This document shows positions 30,401 through 40,149 of a stretch of DNA of 64,000 bases, piece after piece (position 1 is the first letter of the stretch; each line of letters begins with the position of its first letter). The DNA lies in NCBI RefSeq assembly GCF_022682495.2, contig NC_071389.1, positions 10,097,199-10,161,198 on the forward strand. Direction: 5' to 3'. The notes under the pieces are model-generated. The model did no database searches. It was not told where the DNA came from and was given only the letters and a program-made list of their open reading frames with translations. A program made the position numbers and the translations under genes. The stretch comes from Desmodus rotundus (lineage: Eukaryota; Chordata; Mammalia; Chiroptera; Phyllostomidae).

Positions 30401-31025
30401 CTGTTGCCTAAGTAAGCACAGAGAGGAGGAGGAGGAAGTGAAAGATGTTGTGAAACTCCCCAGTTGGTCCCCTTGCTCCCCAAGGCCCCTTTTCTGAGGC
30501 AATCTGGTGGCACTTGCCAAACTCACACTGACACTCTGTCTCTTGATCTCTTGCCGGGCCAGCTGGGAAGGGGAGGAGCCCTCCTCCTGGCCTCCCAGGC
30601 TGTCAGATCCATTCCTGCTCAGCTGAAGGAAGCAGCTGGTACAGGGCCACCCCGGCTATCACTTAGGGGAGCTTCTGCCCTGCTCCTGTAACAGGCTGCC
30701 CACCACCTCCAGGCTCGGGGGCCAGGATGACTGGTACCTGATTGTGGATGGTGGGACCTGAAGGGAAGGTGATGGTTGGGTGGTGAGCAGCCCAGGGACC
30801 CAAAGACAAGGTTTCTGCCTTGATATCCAGCTCAGCTCTGATGGCCCAACCTGGTGGTCTTGGCTCTGGAATCCAGTGGAAACTCTCTTAGAATAGACCA
30901 GAAGGGAATAGAACAGACTACAAGAATGGGACTTAGACATACTGTTGTGTTAGGGGGAGAAAGGTGAAACAGGCCCGTTGAGCTCAATTCTATTCACTGT
31001 ACCAGGAATTACAACCACGGACTCC
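30400..31025. other. Unassigned DNA
   Basis: No recognised repeat family or exon. Confidence 0.35.
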
Positions 31026-31029
31026 CCAA

Positions 31030-31215
31030 ATCTTAGAGCTGAGAGTGCAAGTTAGGGATTCCCTGGTACAATTGTTTCATTTTCCAGATGGGGAAACTGA
31101 GGCTTGGAGACACATGAGTTACTTACCTAAGGTGACACAGCAAACCTTTTATGATGGAGCTGAACCTAGAGCCTAAATTGCTAGAGTCACTGACCAATGT
31201 GCTTTCAGAGACCTT
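31030..31215 (-). repeat. MIR-family (MIR3-like) copy
   Basis: TCATTTTCCAGATGGGGAAA, CTGAGGCTTGGAGACACATG, CCTAAGGTGACACAGCAAAC and CAATGTGCTTTCAG: reversed MIR-type core. Confidence 0.8.
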
Positions 31216-31274
31216 TCCAATCCTAGCCAGGGTCATGTCCCTGCGGAGCCAGCGTCTCCAGACCCCAGCCATGC

Positions 31275-31510
31275 TGATAACAGTAGCTAACATTTGCTGA
31301 GCACTTACTATATGCCAGGCAGTCTTCCAAAAACTTTACAAGCATTAACTTATTTTATCTCGCCTCTTAGGAAGTAGTCTCTAGCATTATCCTCATTTCA
31401 CATGTGGGAAAGTGGGGTCACAGAATAATTTTCCCAAAGTCATCCTGATAGGAATGGCAGAGTCAGGATTTGAATCCAGATCCTTGGGCTCCAGAGTCCA
31501 AAGTGTATTG
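31275..31510 (-). repeat. MIR SINE, full length
   Basis: GCTAACATTTGCTGAGCACT, TACTATATGCCAGGCAGTCT, TCATTTCACATGTGGGAAAG, GTCAGGATTTGAATCCAGAT. One of the best-preserved MIR copies here. Confidence 0.95.
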
Positions 31511-31729
31511 AAGCTTAGGAAAATGTAGCTTCAAGGGAACTAGAGCCCACTGTCCTCAAGTACTCATTCACTTACAATGTCAGAAGTAGACTAGATTGGA
31601 AGTGGTTTCATGAAATATGATATTGGAAAGTGACATTGGTCTGTGGGAAAATCCTACAACTGATGGGGAAAGATCAGAGCAAAGAGACCTGGAGGGGATG
31701 GTCATCTGGGGTCTGGCTTGGGACAGGAG

Positions 31730-31885
31730 GCAGGACAAGTGAATTCTAATACCCAGGTGGCCTCTCCATGTGTCACCTTGGTCTCTTGAGCCCTTCTGCA
31801 GGCCTCAGATCCCCCACCTGTAAAGGGGAAGTTGATTTAAGAAGTGTTCTCCTCAAAGACCCCTCCAGCTCTGATGTTTGAGGAT
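31730..31885 (+). repeat. MIR3-like fragment
   Basis: CCTTCTGCAGGCCTCAGATC, CCCCACCTGTAAAGGGGAAG and CTCAAAGACCCCTCCAGCTC follow the MIR3 3' half. Confidence 0.65.
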
Positions 31886-31889
31886 TTGA

Positions 31890-32520
31890 TGAGCAGCTCC
31901 TGGTAGTTTCTTTATTTCCCAGTAGATCTGCATCCAAATGGTCTCTTAAGCATTCCCTGACTTTTCCACGGATATCTGCTCCCAAGTGAGTTTGTCCCAC
32001 CCATCCCGACTTGGACAGTCCCTGTTGTGGAGAAGATCTTTGGGCGTAGCTGAAGAGCCCTCTCTCCCATTCTACCTTCCTTCTTCAAGAATCCTCTGCA
32101 TCCTTTTCTCAATGTCAGACTAAGTCAGAATATGATCCTGGGCTCAGATATGCCATTGTGCATTGGGGCCTGTCCAGGCCTGTCCAAGATGCCACTGGTG
32201 ACATTATTATGCCATTGCTGAGCAAATTGAACTGTGGAGGAGAGAGAGTGTGCTAATTCCTCCACTCCAACCTGAGCCTGTAGGCAAGGAGGCACCACTC
32301 CTTTCCCCCATCAGGCAGAGCCTTTGTGGGGCCAAATGGGGAGGAGTAACAAGAGCCACATGCTGCAGCGTGAACCTCAGTTCAGCACACCCCATGACCT
32401 GTGCCAGCTCCCTCAGGGGAGGGGCATCAGGATCACCTGACTTCCCCCTGCATCCAGCATATGAGCACAGCATGGGATGCCTCTCCTTCCAGTTTGCACA
32501 TTCACCCAATTCACTCACCA
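31890..32520. other. Unassigned DNA
   Basis: No repeat or exon recognised. Confidence 0.35.
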
Positions 32521-32524
32521 TTCT

Positions 32525-32625
32525 CTTGTTCATTCATTCAGTGATTTAACATTTTCTGAGCCCCTGCTGAGTGTCATACTCTGGGATGGTGGCTGGCCTC
32601 TCAGGATCTTATGAACTGGCAGGAA
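32525..32625 (-). repeat. L2 LINE 3' tail
   Basis: TTCATTCATTCAGTGATTTA, ACATTTTCTGAGCCCCTGCT and GAGTGTCATACTCTGGGATG: reversed L2 tail. Confidence 0.75.
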
Positions 32626-32637
32626 AAAAAAAGACAT

Positions 32638-32840
32638 GGAGTATGGATTCAAGTGGATCTGGGTCAGGTCCTGGTTCTCACACTAATAACATGCTGTAAG
32701 ATCTGGGGGAGCTGCTTAGCCCTTCTGACCCTCTGTGTCCTTACCTAAAAAACAGACATAATAATATCGACCTTCTGGCTGTGAGGACTTATCTGCCTGG
32801 TGCCTGGCTTGGTGTTGAATAAATATTAATTCCCTTTCAC
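32638..32840 (+). repeat. MIR SINE, near full length
   Basis: GGATCTGGGTCAGGTCCTGG, GAGCTGCTTAGCCCTTCTGA, TTACCTAAAAAACAGACATA and GCCTGGCTTGGTGTTGAATA. The MIR tail ends near TATTAATTCC. Confidence 0.85.
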
Positions 32841-32844
32841 CACT

Positions 32845-33595
32845 CTCTCCACCCCTGCCTCTACCTTCATAGGTCATGACTTTTGTAAGTATGTCTCCCC
32901 TCTATGGCACCAGTCTGGAGAGCTTAGTGTGCTCTTTTCTGTTACAGCAGCCCCCCCGCCCCCCAGAAAAGCAGGATCTGAGTTTCCTTCTTAGACTGAG
33001 TGCTCCTGAAAAAGGGGCTTCTGCTTCCCTACCATTCAGTCGATAGTTCTGGGAGTCCCACCCTGGCTAAGCCCACAGAAAGGAACAGAATGGGAGCTGA
33101 CCATGGTGCTGACTCATCTTGCCACTCTGACTAAGAGGGAGGGAATTGTATTCGGCAGATGTCTTCACACTCCCTGGTAGACCTTCTGGATCCTCCCATC
33201 ACAAAAGTGTTTCCAAGTGTGAAAAACTCTATCAGACTCAGCTTGTAGGAGCAGGCTTAGTAGAAACACTCTACAGTGACAAACATGTCAGGGTGACCAA
33301 TCAAACCAAGGGTGCCAACTCCTCCTGCCCCCATTCCTCTGATGATGGCGAGCAGGTGGGATGATGTGAAGGGAAGCTTCAAAATGCACAAAAAACCCAC
33401 CATAAGACAATTGCCAGTCTCCCTGTTCTCTTGTAACCCACCCTGTGTGCTGCAGCCAGATTCATCTTCTGGATGAAGTCTTGCTGTTATCTGAGAAAAA
33501 GTCACAGAACATCAAGAGCTGGAAGAATCTAATTCTGGGCTAGCCCTTGCCACTTGCTGGACAAATAACAATGTTATGAAACAACATTCTGGAAC
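32845..33595. other. Unassigned DNA
   Basis: Includes a C-rich patch (32951-32964). Otherwise no recognised repeat or exon. Confidence 0.35.
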
Positions 33596-33599
33596 TTCG

Positions 33600-33960
33600 A
33601 AAGCCAGATCATAAAAAGCTTTGCAATGTTGACCTGGGTTTCTTAGAGTGTTGAGCTAGGGAAAACCAGCTCCCATGTAAAAACCTCACTACCCAGAGCC
33701 CACAATGCTGTGAGGAAGGTCAATTTGGCACCTGGGGAGGGAGAGGCCAACCCCCAGATGATTTTCATCCCAGGTGAAGTGCCAGACACGTGGTGAAGAA
33801 ACACTGTGGACACAGCAGCCATGTGACTGAAATTGTATGAGAGACTGCAGTGAGCACTGTTAAGCTGAGTCCAGTCAACCCACCAACTTTGGGAGATAAT
33901 AAAACTTGTAACATCATCCACTTAGTTGGGTGCAGATGGATTGTTACAGAATGAAAAGTC
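33600..33960 (+). mobile_element. Old LTR-like repeat (MLT1/MaLR-type 3' end)
   Basis: GGTGAAGAAACACTGTGGAC, TGGGAGATAATAAAACTTGT and TTGTTACAGAATG recall the 3' ends of mammalian LTR elements (AATAAA, purine block, TTGTTACAG). Family not assigned. Confidence 0.4.
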
Positions 33961-34089
33961 ATCTAAATAGGGCCCATTCTGTGTACACCCAAGGCCCCTG
34001 AGCTTCTCCCACTAAGCGTTCCACACATGTGCTACTGTGACTATGTGCAATGGCAGAGATGTGGGCTATTCAGCCAAGATTCTTCTCCC

Positions 34090-34440
34090 CTCCCATACAG
34101 TAGTGTACTTGTTGGGATGTGGTCACCACCTGGACTACATTTCCCAGCTCCCTTTGCAACTTTGTGGGTCGAGTGACTGAGTTATGGCCAGTGAATGATG
34201 GGTAAAGGTGATGTACACCACATTCAGTCATGGTTTACAAACATGTTCCATGTGGTCTTCCATACTTTCAATCTCCCTCTGTGTATCACCTGGATGGCCC
34301 TTTGGGAGCCCTCCATTGAAGATGGTGCTCCCCCCTCACCCACTGATTGATCTACTTTATGCAGTAGAGAAATAAGCTTTTACTTTAAGCCACTGAGGTT
34401 GGAAGGGTCATGGTGGTTCCACTATGCTTTACTTTAACAC
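34090..34440 (+). mobile_element. Old LTR-like repeat, unclassified
   Basis: CTACATTTCCCAGCTCCCTT, TTATGGCCAGTGAATGATGG, GAGAAATAAGCTTTTACTTT and AAGCCACTGAGGTTGG: a layout shared with the copies at 43290-43690 and 59375-59690. Confidence 0.45.
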
Positions 34441-34449
34441 TATACTTGT

Positions 34450-34592
34450 ATGTTGTGTGTTCCCACCGGCTAGGTCGTAGATACTAGGAGGGCAGACACA
34501 GTGTCTGACTTGCTCACCATTGTGCCCTCAGCCCTAACCCGACACCTGGCACAGAGGGAACATTCAGTAAATGCCCGATGAATAAATTAGTA
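34450..34592 (+). repeat. L2 LINE 3' end
   Basis: GCCCTAACCCGACACCTGGC, ACAGAGGGAACATTCAGTAA and ATGCCCGATGAATAAAT: L2 tail in sense. Confidence 0.8.
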
Positions 34593-34691
34593 TGTGGGAT
34601 ACTTATTTATTTCTCTGCTGGGTTAGCTGGGTCATGCTGTATCCTTGGGCTAAACTTTGATGGCTTGTCTGTCGTTCTCAGAAGGGGAGTT

Positions 34692-35075
34692 GTTATGGAC
34701 TGTGTTTTATCCCCACAAATTCACAGGTTGAAACACTGCCCTACCATGTGACCATGGTATTGGGAGGTGTGGCCTTTGGGAGGTAATTAGGGTTAGATGA
34801 ATGGGATTAGTGCCCCTGTAAGAGCCATGAATGGGATTAGTGCCCCTGTAAGAGCCACGAGAGAGCTTGCTTCCCCTCTCTGCTCTCCACCATGGGAGGC
34901 CAGAGTGAGAAGTCCCCAGTCTGCAACCCGGAAGAGGACCCTCACTGTGATGCTAACCATGCTGCATCGGGATCTCAGATTCCCAGGCTCCAGAATGTTG
35001 GGCAATAAATCCGTGTCATTCATAAGGCTCCCAGTCTACGGGACTTTGTTACAGTGGCCAGAATATGCCAAGACA
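34692..35075 (+). mobile_element. MLT1-type LTR (ERVL-MaLR) with a duplication
   Basis: GTTATGGACTGTGTTTTATC, CCTTTGGGAGGTAATTAGGG, GAGAGAGCTTGCTTCCCC, CTCTCCACCATGGGAGGCCA and GGGCAATAAATCCGTGTCAT: MLT1 in sense order. It contains an exact 30-bp tandem duplication (34797-34856). Confidence 0.9.
34797..34856. repeat. Exact 30-bp tandem duplication inside the MLT1 LTR
   Basis: Two identical copies at 34797-34826 and 34827-34856, each starting ATGAATGGGATTAGTGCCCC and ending GTAAGAGCC. Perfect identity suggests a later slippage event. Confidence 0.95.
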
Positions 35076-35079
35076 TGGT

Positions 35080-35440
35080 GACCCTGAGGTGCAAACACTC
35101 CTGCCTCCCTGAGAGGTGGGAGTTAGAGTCCAGCTTCCAATTCCTTTTTTTTCTTTGGCCTGATTTTAATGACTGATGTTTTTTAGGTCTTTTTTTCCCC
35201 CTTTTAGGTAGAGGAGGGTTAGGCGGGTGGCAGCTTCATTCTAGTCAGAAGCTAAAAGGCTCGTTGATTTTTCTGATATCCTTTGAATGGCCCCTTCTCC
35301 ACAGACAGCTCCTCACAGCTGTTGGGACTTCAAATTCCTCATGCATTGAGGGGGGCAGAGAAAAGATATGAAAGGCTTTTTGGCTGACACAAAAGAGGGG
35401 GGAAAAGTGGAATAAAAACGACAATGTAGATAATACATAA
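35080..35440. other. Unassigned DNA
   Basis: T-rich from 35150 to 35210. No repeat or exon called. Confidence 0.3.
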
Positions 35441-35610
35441 CACGGTGAAATTTCTGGCACTCTCTGTATCATTAATCTGTCTAAAGTGGCTTTGATCTCT
35501 TCTGCTTTAATTAACTTGTAATTATAACATGATGATTTTTGCAGTGGGCAGAATCTGGGAGCTGGGCCCTGAAAACATTCAGCCTCTGAGCGGCATCATA
35601 AAGCAGGGTT
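35440..35610. promoter_or_regulatory. Candidate noncoding element with TCF and homeodomain words
   Basis: Repeat-free and AT-rich: CATTAATCTG, a TCF/LEF-like CTTTGATC (35490-35497), TTTAATTAA (35506-35514) and TAATTATA (35519-35526). No coding signal. Role inferred from motifs only. Confidence 0.35.
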
Positions 35611-35644
35611 TGTAGCACCTGCCTCTCAGAGATGCACTGCCCCC

Positions 35645-35690
35645 ATCTGTGCCCACACATGTGTGCACACATGCACACATACATGCACAC
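35645..35690. repeat. Degenerate (CA)n repeat
   Basis: GTGTGCACACATGCACACAT and similar CA/TG alternations. Confidence 0.8.
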
Positions 35691-35699
35691 CAGCAGGGC

Positions 35700-36105
35700 C
35701 GGCACTGCATGTCCCCCCGCTCTCAGCCACAACCTGCAGGGGAAGGTAGCGTTATGTTGGAGCCTTTGTGCTCAGCACAGCTAAAACGAGGGTGCATCAT
35801 GAGCTGGGCAGAGCGGGGTACAAGAGGAAGCAAGAACAGTACTGAGCAGAGAGAGGTGGGGAGGTTTTCTGGGTGGAGATAAGATCTGAGAGGAAAGTGT
35901 GAGTCTGAATATCAGGCACTGTGTAGGAGAGCGCACGGGTGGGTGAAGGTGTGAGCGCAGGAGCACAGCAGGCGATCAAGGCAGCCTGGGACTTAGCTGC
36001 ACAGGTGTGGGGGCTGGAAAGAGAAGACTGGAAATGTAAGTAGGACCAGTCTGAAGGAGGTTGGTCAGGAGCTAGAGCGGAACATCCAGATGCCTCCAGG
36101 GGCCG
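35700..36105. other. Unassigned, purine-rich DNA
   Basis: Plus-strand GAGAGGTGGGGAGG-type runs might be a very old LINE, but no family is assigned. Confidence 0.3.
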
Positions 36106-36109
36106 GTGT

Positions 36110-36300
36110 TAATGAGAGAAACCTTAACATTGGCTATTGTTTGCATTTTAAATACAAAGAAAAACCCATCTCTTCCACAAAGAAACGCACTCTCTTTGTT
36201 TTCCTTGAATCATGAGGCCCTTAAGGTCTATCTTTTGTTTGCCAACTTTCAACAGAGACATGTACAGAGAAACGTCTCTAAAATAAGAAAACCGAGAGCC
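36110..36300. promoter_or_regulatory. Candidate noncoding element with SOX-like words
   Basis: Repeat-free. Contains GGCTATTGTTTGC (about 36132), ATACAAAGAAAAAC (36153), CTCTTTGTTTTCC (36192) and ATCTTTTGTTTGCC (36230): four A/T-TTTGT- or ATTGT-type words in about 110 bp. Confidence 0.3.
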
Positions 36301-36309
36301 TAAGATGAA

Positions 36310-36715
36310 ACGGGAGTGAGTGGTGAGGACTGTTGTCAAAGCCTGGGGACAGCACACATCCAGTCTAAAGGGGCAGCTGTCTCTCAGGCTCTGGTGGCCA
36401 GGATCACATGGGAAGGCAGGGCTCAGGGTCTTCAGATTCTTCAAAAGAAGGATTTTTAAGTGATGGCTTCTGATATTTAAATGTTGGTTCAACCTCTATT
36501 TTTTTTAGAACATACTGTGGGAGCAAAAAGGAAAGACAAAAAGAATAGTGAAAAAGAAAAATCTGGGAGCCATGAGCCACCAATTGGGGTCTCTGTGGTG
36601 GAGGAGAGATTAAGAAAGGCGAGAAGATTGCAGAAGGGGTAGCGGCAATTGTCCCAACGAGAGAGCCTTGGTATGGCAGTGAGAATAACAAGGAGGGAGT
36701 GAGTGGAAGATGAAT
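36310..36715. other. Unassigned DNA
   Basis: No recognised repeat or exon. Confidence 0.3.
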
Positions 36716-36717
36716 GT

Positions 36718-37220
36718 ATCAGTTATCTATTGCCATAGAAATGCTGTATAACAAACAACCCCAAGAGCTCAGTGGCATACTGTTGTAAACATATATGTTT
36801 GCTCTGGGTTGGCTGTGTGTTTCTGCTGAAATGGTGGGCCTGGGCAGGGTGCACCCATAGGTCTGGTCAGCTGTAGGTCAGCTAGTTGGCTCTGCTGATC
36901 TTGGCTGTGTGCCTGGCTGGGACAACTGAATGGGCTGGGCTCTGCTCATTCCTCCAGCAAGCTGGCTCAGGGATGTTGTTATCAAAGGCAGGAAAGCAAG
37001 GGAGAGACTCAGAATGCATGAGGCTCTGAGACACAGGGTTGAAACCTGCATATCAGCATTGCTGCCACTGTTGGTCAAACAAGTCACAGGGCTAAGTCCA
37101 GAGTCAAGGGGGGGCGGGAAATGAGTTCCTTCTTCTGGTGGGTGGAGCTGCACAGCCACCTTGCAAAGGGCATGGATACAAGGATGGACAGAGAAGTAGG
37201 GGCATTTTTGCAATTAACTG
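36718..37220 (-). mobile_element. Old LTR-like repeat
   Basis: The plus strand starts CAGTTATCTATTGCCATAGA, then TAACAAACAACCCCAAGAGC and TTGCTCTGGGTTGGCTG-like sequence, and ends GCAAAGGGCATGGATACAAG, GGGGCATTTTTGCAATTAAC. This resembles a known mammalian-wide reversed LTR-type repeat. Family name not assigned. Confidence 0.5.
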
Positions 37221-37700
37221 ATCACAGCATCGCTTTGAGTAAGCCACCTGCTCTGCCTGGGCCTGCTTTGTTATCTCCAAAAGGAGGAGGCCGCATGAGG
37301 TATCCCCTCCAGCTCTGCCACCCTGAGGATCGACCTCATCTCAGCCCTACGGGGCCCAGATGGATGCTGGCTGGGAACAGTGAGAAGGGTTTTGCTTCTG
37401 TTCCCCCTCTGCTGGCCCCAGGGAGTGACTGCCCTGGGATCCCAGGCCTCTGTTATCAGGGATCAATAGCTCTTCACCTTCCCTAATGGGCTCCCTGATG
37501 GTCTGCGGCTGCACCAGAGCCATGGGGAGAGATGCATTAGCCCCCCTCATATCCGCAAGGGGCATTTATTCTTAATGGAGAGAGGGACCTGGCTGATTCG
37601 GTCTCTCTATGGCCAGCACCTTGCTAAGGAGGGTGACACAAAAAATAGGACTATCTCACAGGCTTAGTTTCCATGTGCTGAAACTTATAGAAACCTGCTT
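37220..37700. other. Unassigned DNA
   Basis: No recognised repeat or exon. Confidence 0.35.
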
Positions 37701-37707
37701 GCAAAGA

Positions 37708-37812
37708 ATTTATCCCATCCATCCATCCATCCATCATCCATCCATCCATCCATCCATGCATCCATCTTTCCATCCATCTATCCATCCATTCCTCCCTCCA
37801 TCCCTCCATCCT
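37708..37812. repeat. (ATCC)n microsatellite, interrupted
   Basis: Long CATCCATCCATCCATCC run with CATC, TGCA, TTTC and TCCCTCC interruptions. Confidence 0.95.
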
Positions 37813-37814
37813 AC

Positions 37815-38000
37815 AGTCTCCTTAAGATCTCCTGTGTGTCAGGGCAGATGCAGACAGCACAGAGGTTATTAAACCTGGCTGTAGCCCACAAGGGGGAAGG
37901 TAGACAAGTAAGCAGTCAGTGGCCCATCCTGAGTGTTGGATGCAGGTAAGCACAGAGGATGGGCCTAAGAGGGAACTGGATTCGGGCTGAACACCGAGGG
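37815..38000 (-). repeat. L2 LINE fragment
   Basis: CTCCTGTGTGTCAGGGCAGA, GGTAGACAAGTAAGCAGTCA and GATGCAGGTAAGCACAGAGG fit the reversed L2 body. Confidence 0.55.
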
Positions 38001-38640
38001 AAATGATATGGCAGCCCCTTTGCAGGCCCAGCCACTGTCCTGATGGTGGGTCCAAAGCTGCCTCCCAGCCTTTAAAGGAGGGAGGGTAGCCCCCAGCCAG
38101 AGTGAAGATCAGAGCCTGGCCCCTCGTGGGCTTACATTTAGCAGCTGACTCTCGAGAGTCTGTGAAACAGCACCATGGTGTTCAGACTCAGGCTCTGCCA
38201 CGTGCTGGCCTTGTGAGTTTGACACAGCACTCCAGCCCTGCTGTCTAAAGCCCCAGTCAGGTGCAAACAAGGGTCCTGAGCTCTCTGGCTTTGTGGGCAC
38301 CTATGGGAAAGGTTGCTGGCAGGTAGCGGGTTGAGTTCATGCACGTCAGCACTGCACAGGGTTTTTCCTGGAGAGTAACCACCGATTGAGAGGTCTGGGT
38401 AAGAGGCTGTGTAGCTGAGTCTCTGGATCTGGGCTCCATCCACCACCCAACTCCCTTCCAGGTTGAGGAAAGGCAGGATCAGGAAGGACCAGATAAGGGA
38501 CAGAGCCCACTCAGACTCCCAGAGAGATGCGTAACCACCTTTTGCAGCCACAGAACGATATACAACATAAGTGCTCAAAATTAAGCATGCAATTTTAGGG
38601 AGACCCCTAAAGTCCCAGGATAAGAACTCCAACTTTAGGA
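38000..38640. other. Unassigned DNA
   Basis: A MIR-like patch (CTCAGGCTCTGCCACGTGCT near 38186) is too short to call. The minus-strand open frame has no domain. Confidence 0.35.
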
Positions 38641-39240
38641 CTTAGATTAGTTTCACCTAATTAGACTTTCAGCTCAAACCAATAAAACTTTCTAGTATCA
38701 TTAGAGAAAGGTGGTACCCAGCCCCCACCATGATGGGAAGGGGGTTAGAGACACAGCCTCAAAGTTACAACTGTGGTTCCCTTCCCTGAGAGATGTGACA
38801 GCCCAGGAAATGAAGGACAGTGGCCACTTCCTCCTGGCGTCAGAACCAGGAAGTGCCAGGCGAAATGCAAATTTCACATCCATCGTGTGTCTCTTACCAT
38901 CGAAAACCTCAGTATCGATTCATCACTATCGCCTCTCCAGTTCCAAAGATGGATTATGTAGACATGTAAAATAAGTATAACAAATAAAGGAAACACATTT
39001 AAAATGTACAAGAATTGGCCGATTTTGCCATATTTCACCTGAATTTTATATGCTGTCAAATATACTTGAAATACATGTGCGCTAAGCATGACAAATACAC
39101 GAAAGAAACTAAAGCTCTATTATTTTGCTGTAATGGACCAGGGGAATAGCGCTGAAATAATATTCGTCTGTCTGCAATAAAGGCTTTTCTCTGAAGCCGC
39201 CTTAATGCTGTGAACAAAACCTAGAGCTCTCTCAAGGGCT
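38640..39240. promoter_or_regulatory. Candidate noncoding block with an octamer motif
   Basis: Repeat-free and increasingly AT-rich. Has a perfect POU octamer ATGCAAAT (38865-38872), GATTTTGCCATATTTCAC (39022), GCTGTAATGG (39128) and GAAATAATATTCGTCTG (39154) with retained CpGs. The combination is unusual for neutral DNA in this window. Regulatory role inferred only. Confidence 0.35.
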
Positions 39241-39455
39241 TCTTCCTTCGAATTACTTGCCCTCTTCGAGGCCTTCCGCCATGATGCGCCTGTGGGTGGA
39301 AGGGGACCCAGCATGCGATGCAGCAGGGTGAGGGCGGTGGGAGCCCCTGGCCCACGCTGATAAGCGGGGCGAACGTGAGAACGGGCACCGGACACACAGT
39401 GTCTGGGTGGCAGCCACGCCGGGCTCAGTGCCCGCCCCTGCAGACACACCTCACG
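39240..39455. other. CpG-enriched patch, not a convincing island
   Basis: Contains several CpGs (GCATGCGATG, AAGCGGGGCGAACGTGAGAA, CACCGGAC). Short, with no downstream exon. Could be a distal CpG-rich element. Confidence 0.3.
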
Positions 39456-39529
39456 GGAGGCAAGTTCAGAGGGAGAGGCTGGTTTGAGTAATTGTGTGGC
39501 GTGGCAGCAGTAGGCTGGGAAGGATCTGA

Positions 39530-39850
39530 AGGCCTCAGGGACTTGGACCCAGCAGTCAGACAGGTTCAGAGCTCTGCTCTGCTATTCATTGGCTGTGCAC
39601 TCTCGGACGGTCGCTTAAACTCTCTGAGACTCACTCTTCCTGCCTGTAACAATTCCAACTCTCTAGGATTGTTGTCCTCCCACTGCGCAGTGCCAGGGGG
39701 CACCATTCCCATTGTACTCTGGGTAGATGGTGCTCCCTGAAGTTGTGCGGTGTGCTACCTGTACACATCAGCTCTGCAGGATGTAAAACCCTGGCCCATA
39801 GTGGGGCTGCAATATGTAGTAGCTGTTGTTATCACTGTGATTCTTAGTCC
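39530..39850 (+). repeat. MIR SINE, split by unassigned DNA
   Basis: The 5' part (CTGCTATTCATTGGCTGTGC, GTCGCTTAAACTCTCTGAGA, CTGCCTGTAACAATTCC) ends near 39690. The 3' part (AAACCCTGGCCCATAGTGGG, TGTTGTTATCACTG) resumes at 39786. The spacer holds CCAGGGGGCAC (39693-39703). Confidence 0.75.
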
Positions 39851-39909
39851 TAGGCACAAGGAGTTCTAGAAGGTTGAATTGGGAAGGGACTCACTGTGGG
39901 CTGTTTTGC

Positions 39910-40145
39910 AGAGTGACTTAAAAAGAGGACTTCGGAATCAGGCGTAAATTTTAATCCCTGCTCTGCCACTTCCTAGCTCAGTTGTCTGGGGGAAAGGAAC
40001 TTGCTTCACTTATGCCTCACTTTCCTAGTCCATCAAATGGGGATGATAATAGAGCTGATGGCAGAAGGTGCTGTGAGGATGAAGTCAGATCACGTAAGTC
40101 TGAGCCTTCATTGGTTGGTGTCTAGCAAATAGCAGGAGTTCAAAA
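39910..40145 (+). repeat. MIR SINE, full length
   Basis: GGACTTCGGAATCAGGCGTA, CTCTGCCACTTCCTAGCTCA, CATCAAATGGGGATGATAAT and GTGCTGTGAGGATGAAGTCA. Confidence 0.9.
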
Positions 40146-40149
40146 TGTT

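Noticed and set aside
37708..37812. CRISPR-like array
   Set aside because: It is a 4-bp ATCC microsatellite; there are no spacers and the DNA is eukaryotic.
39240..39455. CpG-island promoter
   Set aside because: Too short and the CpG enrichment is modest; no exon or start follows.
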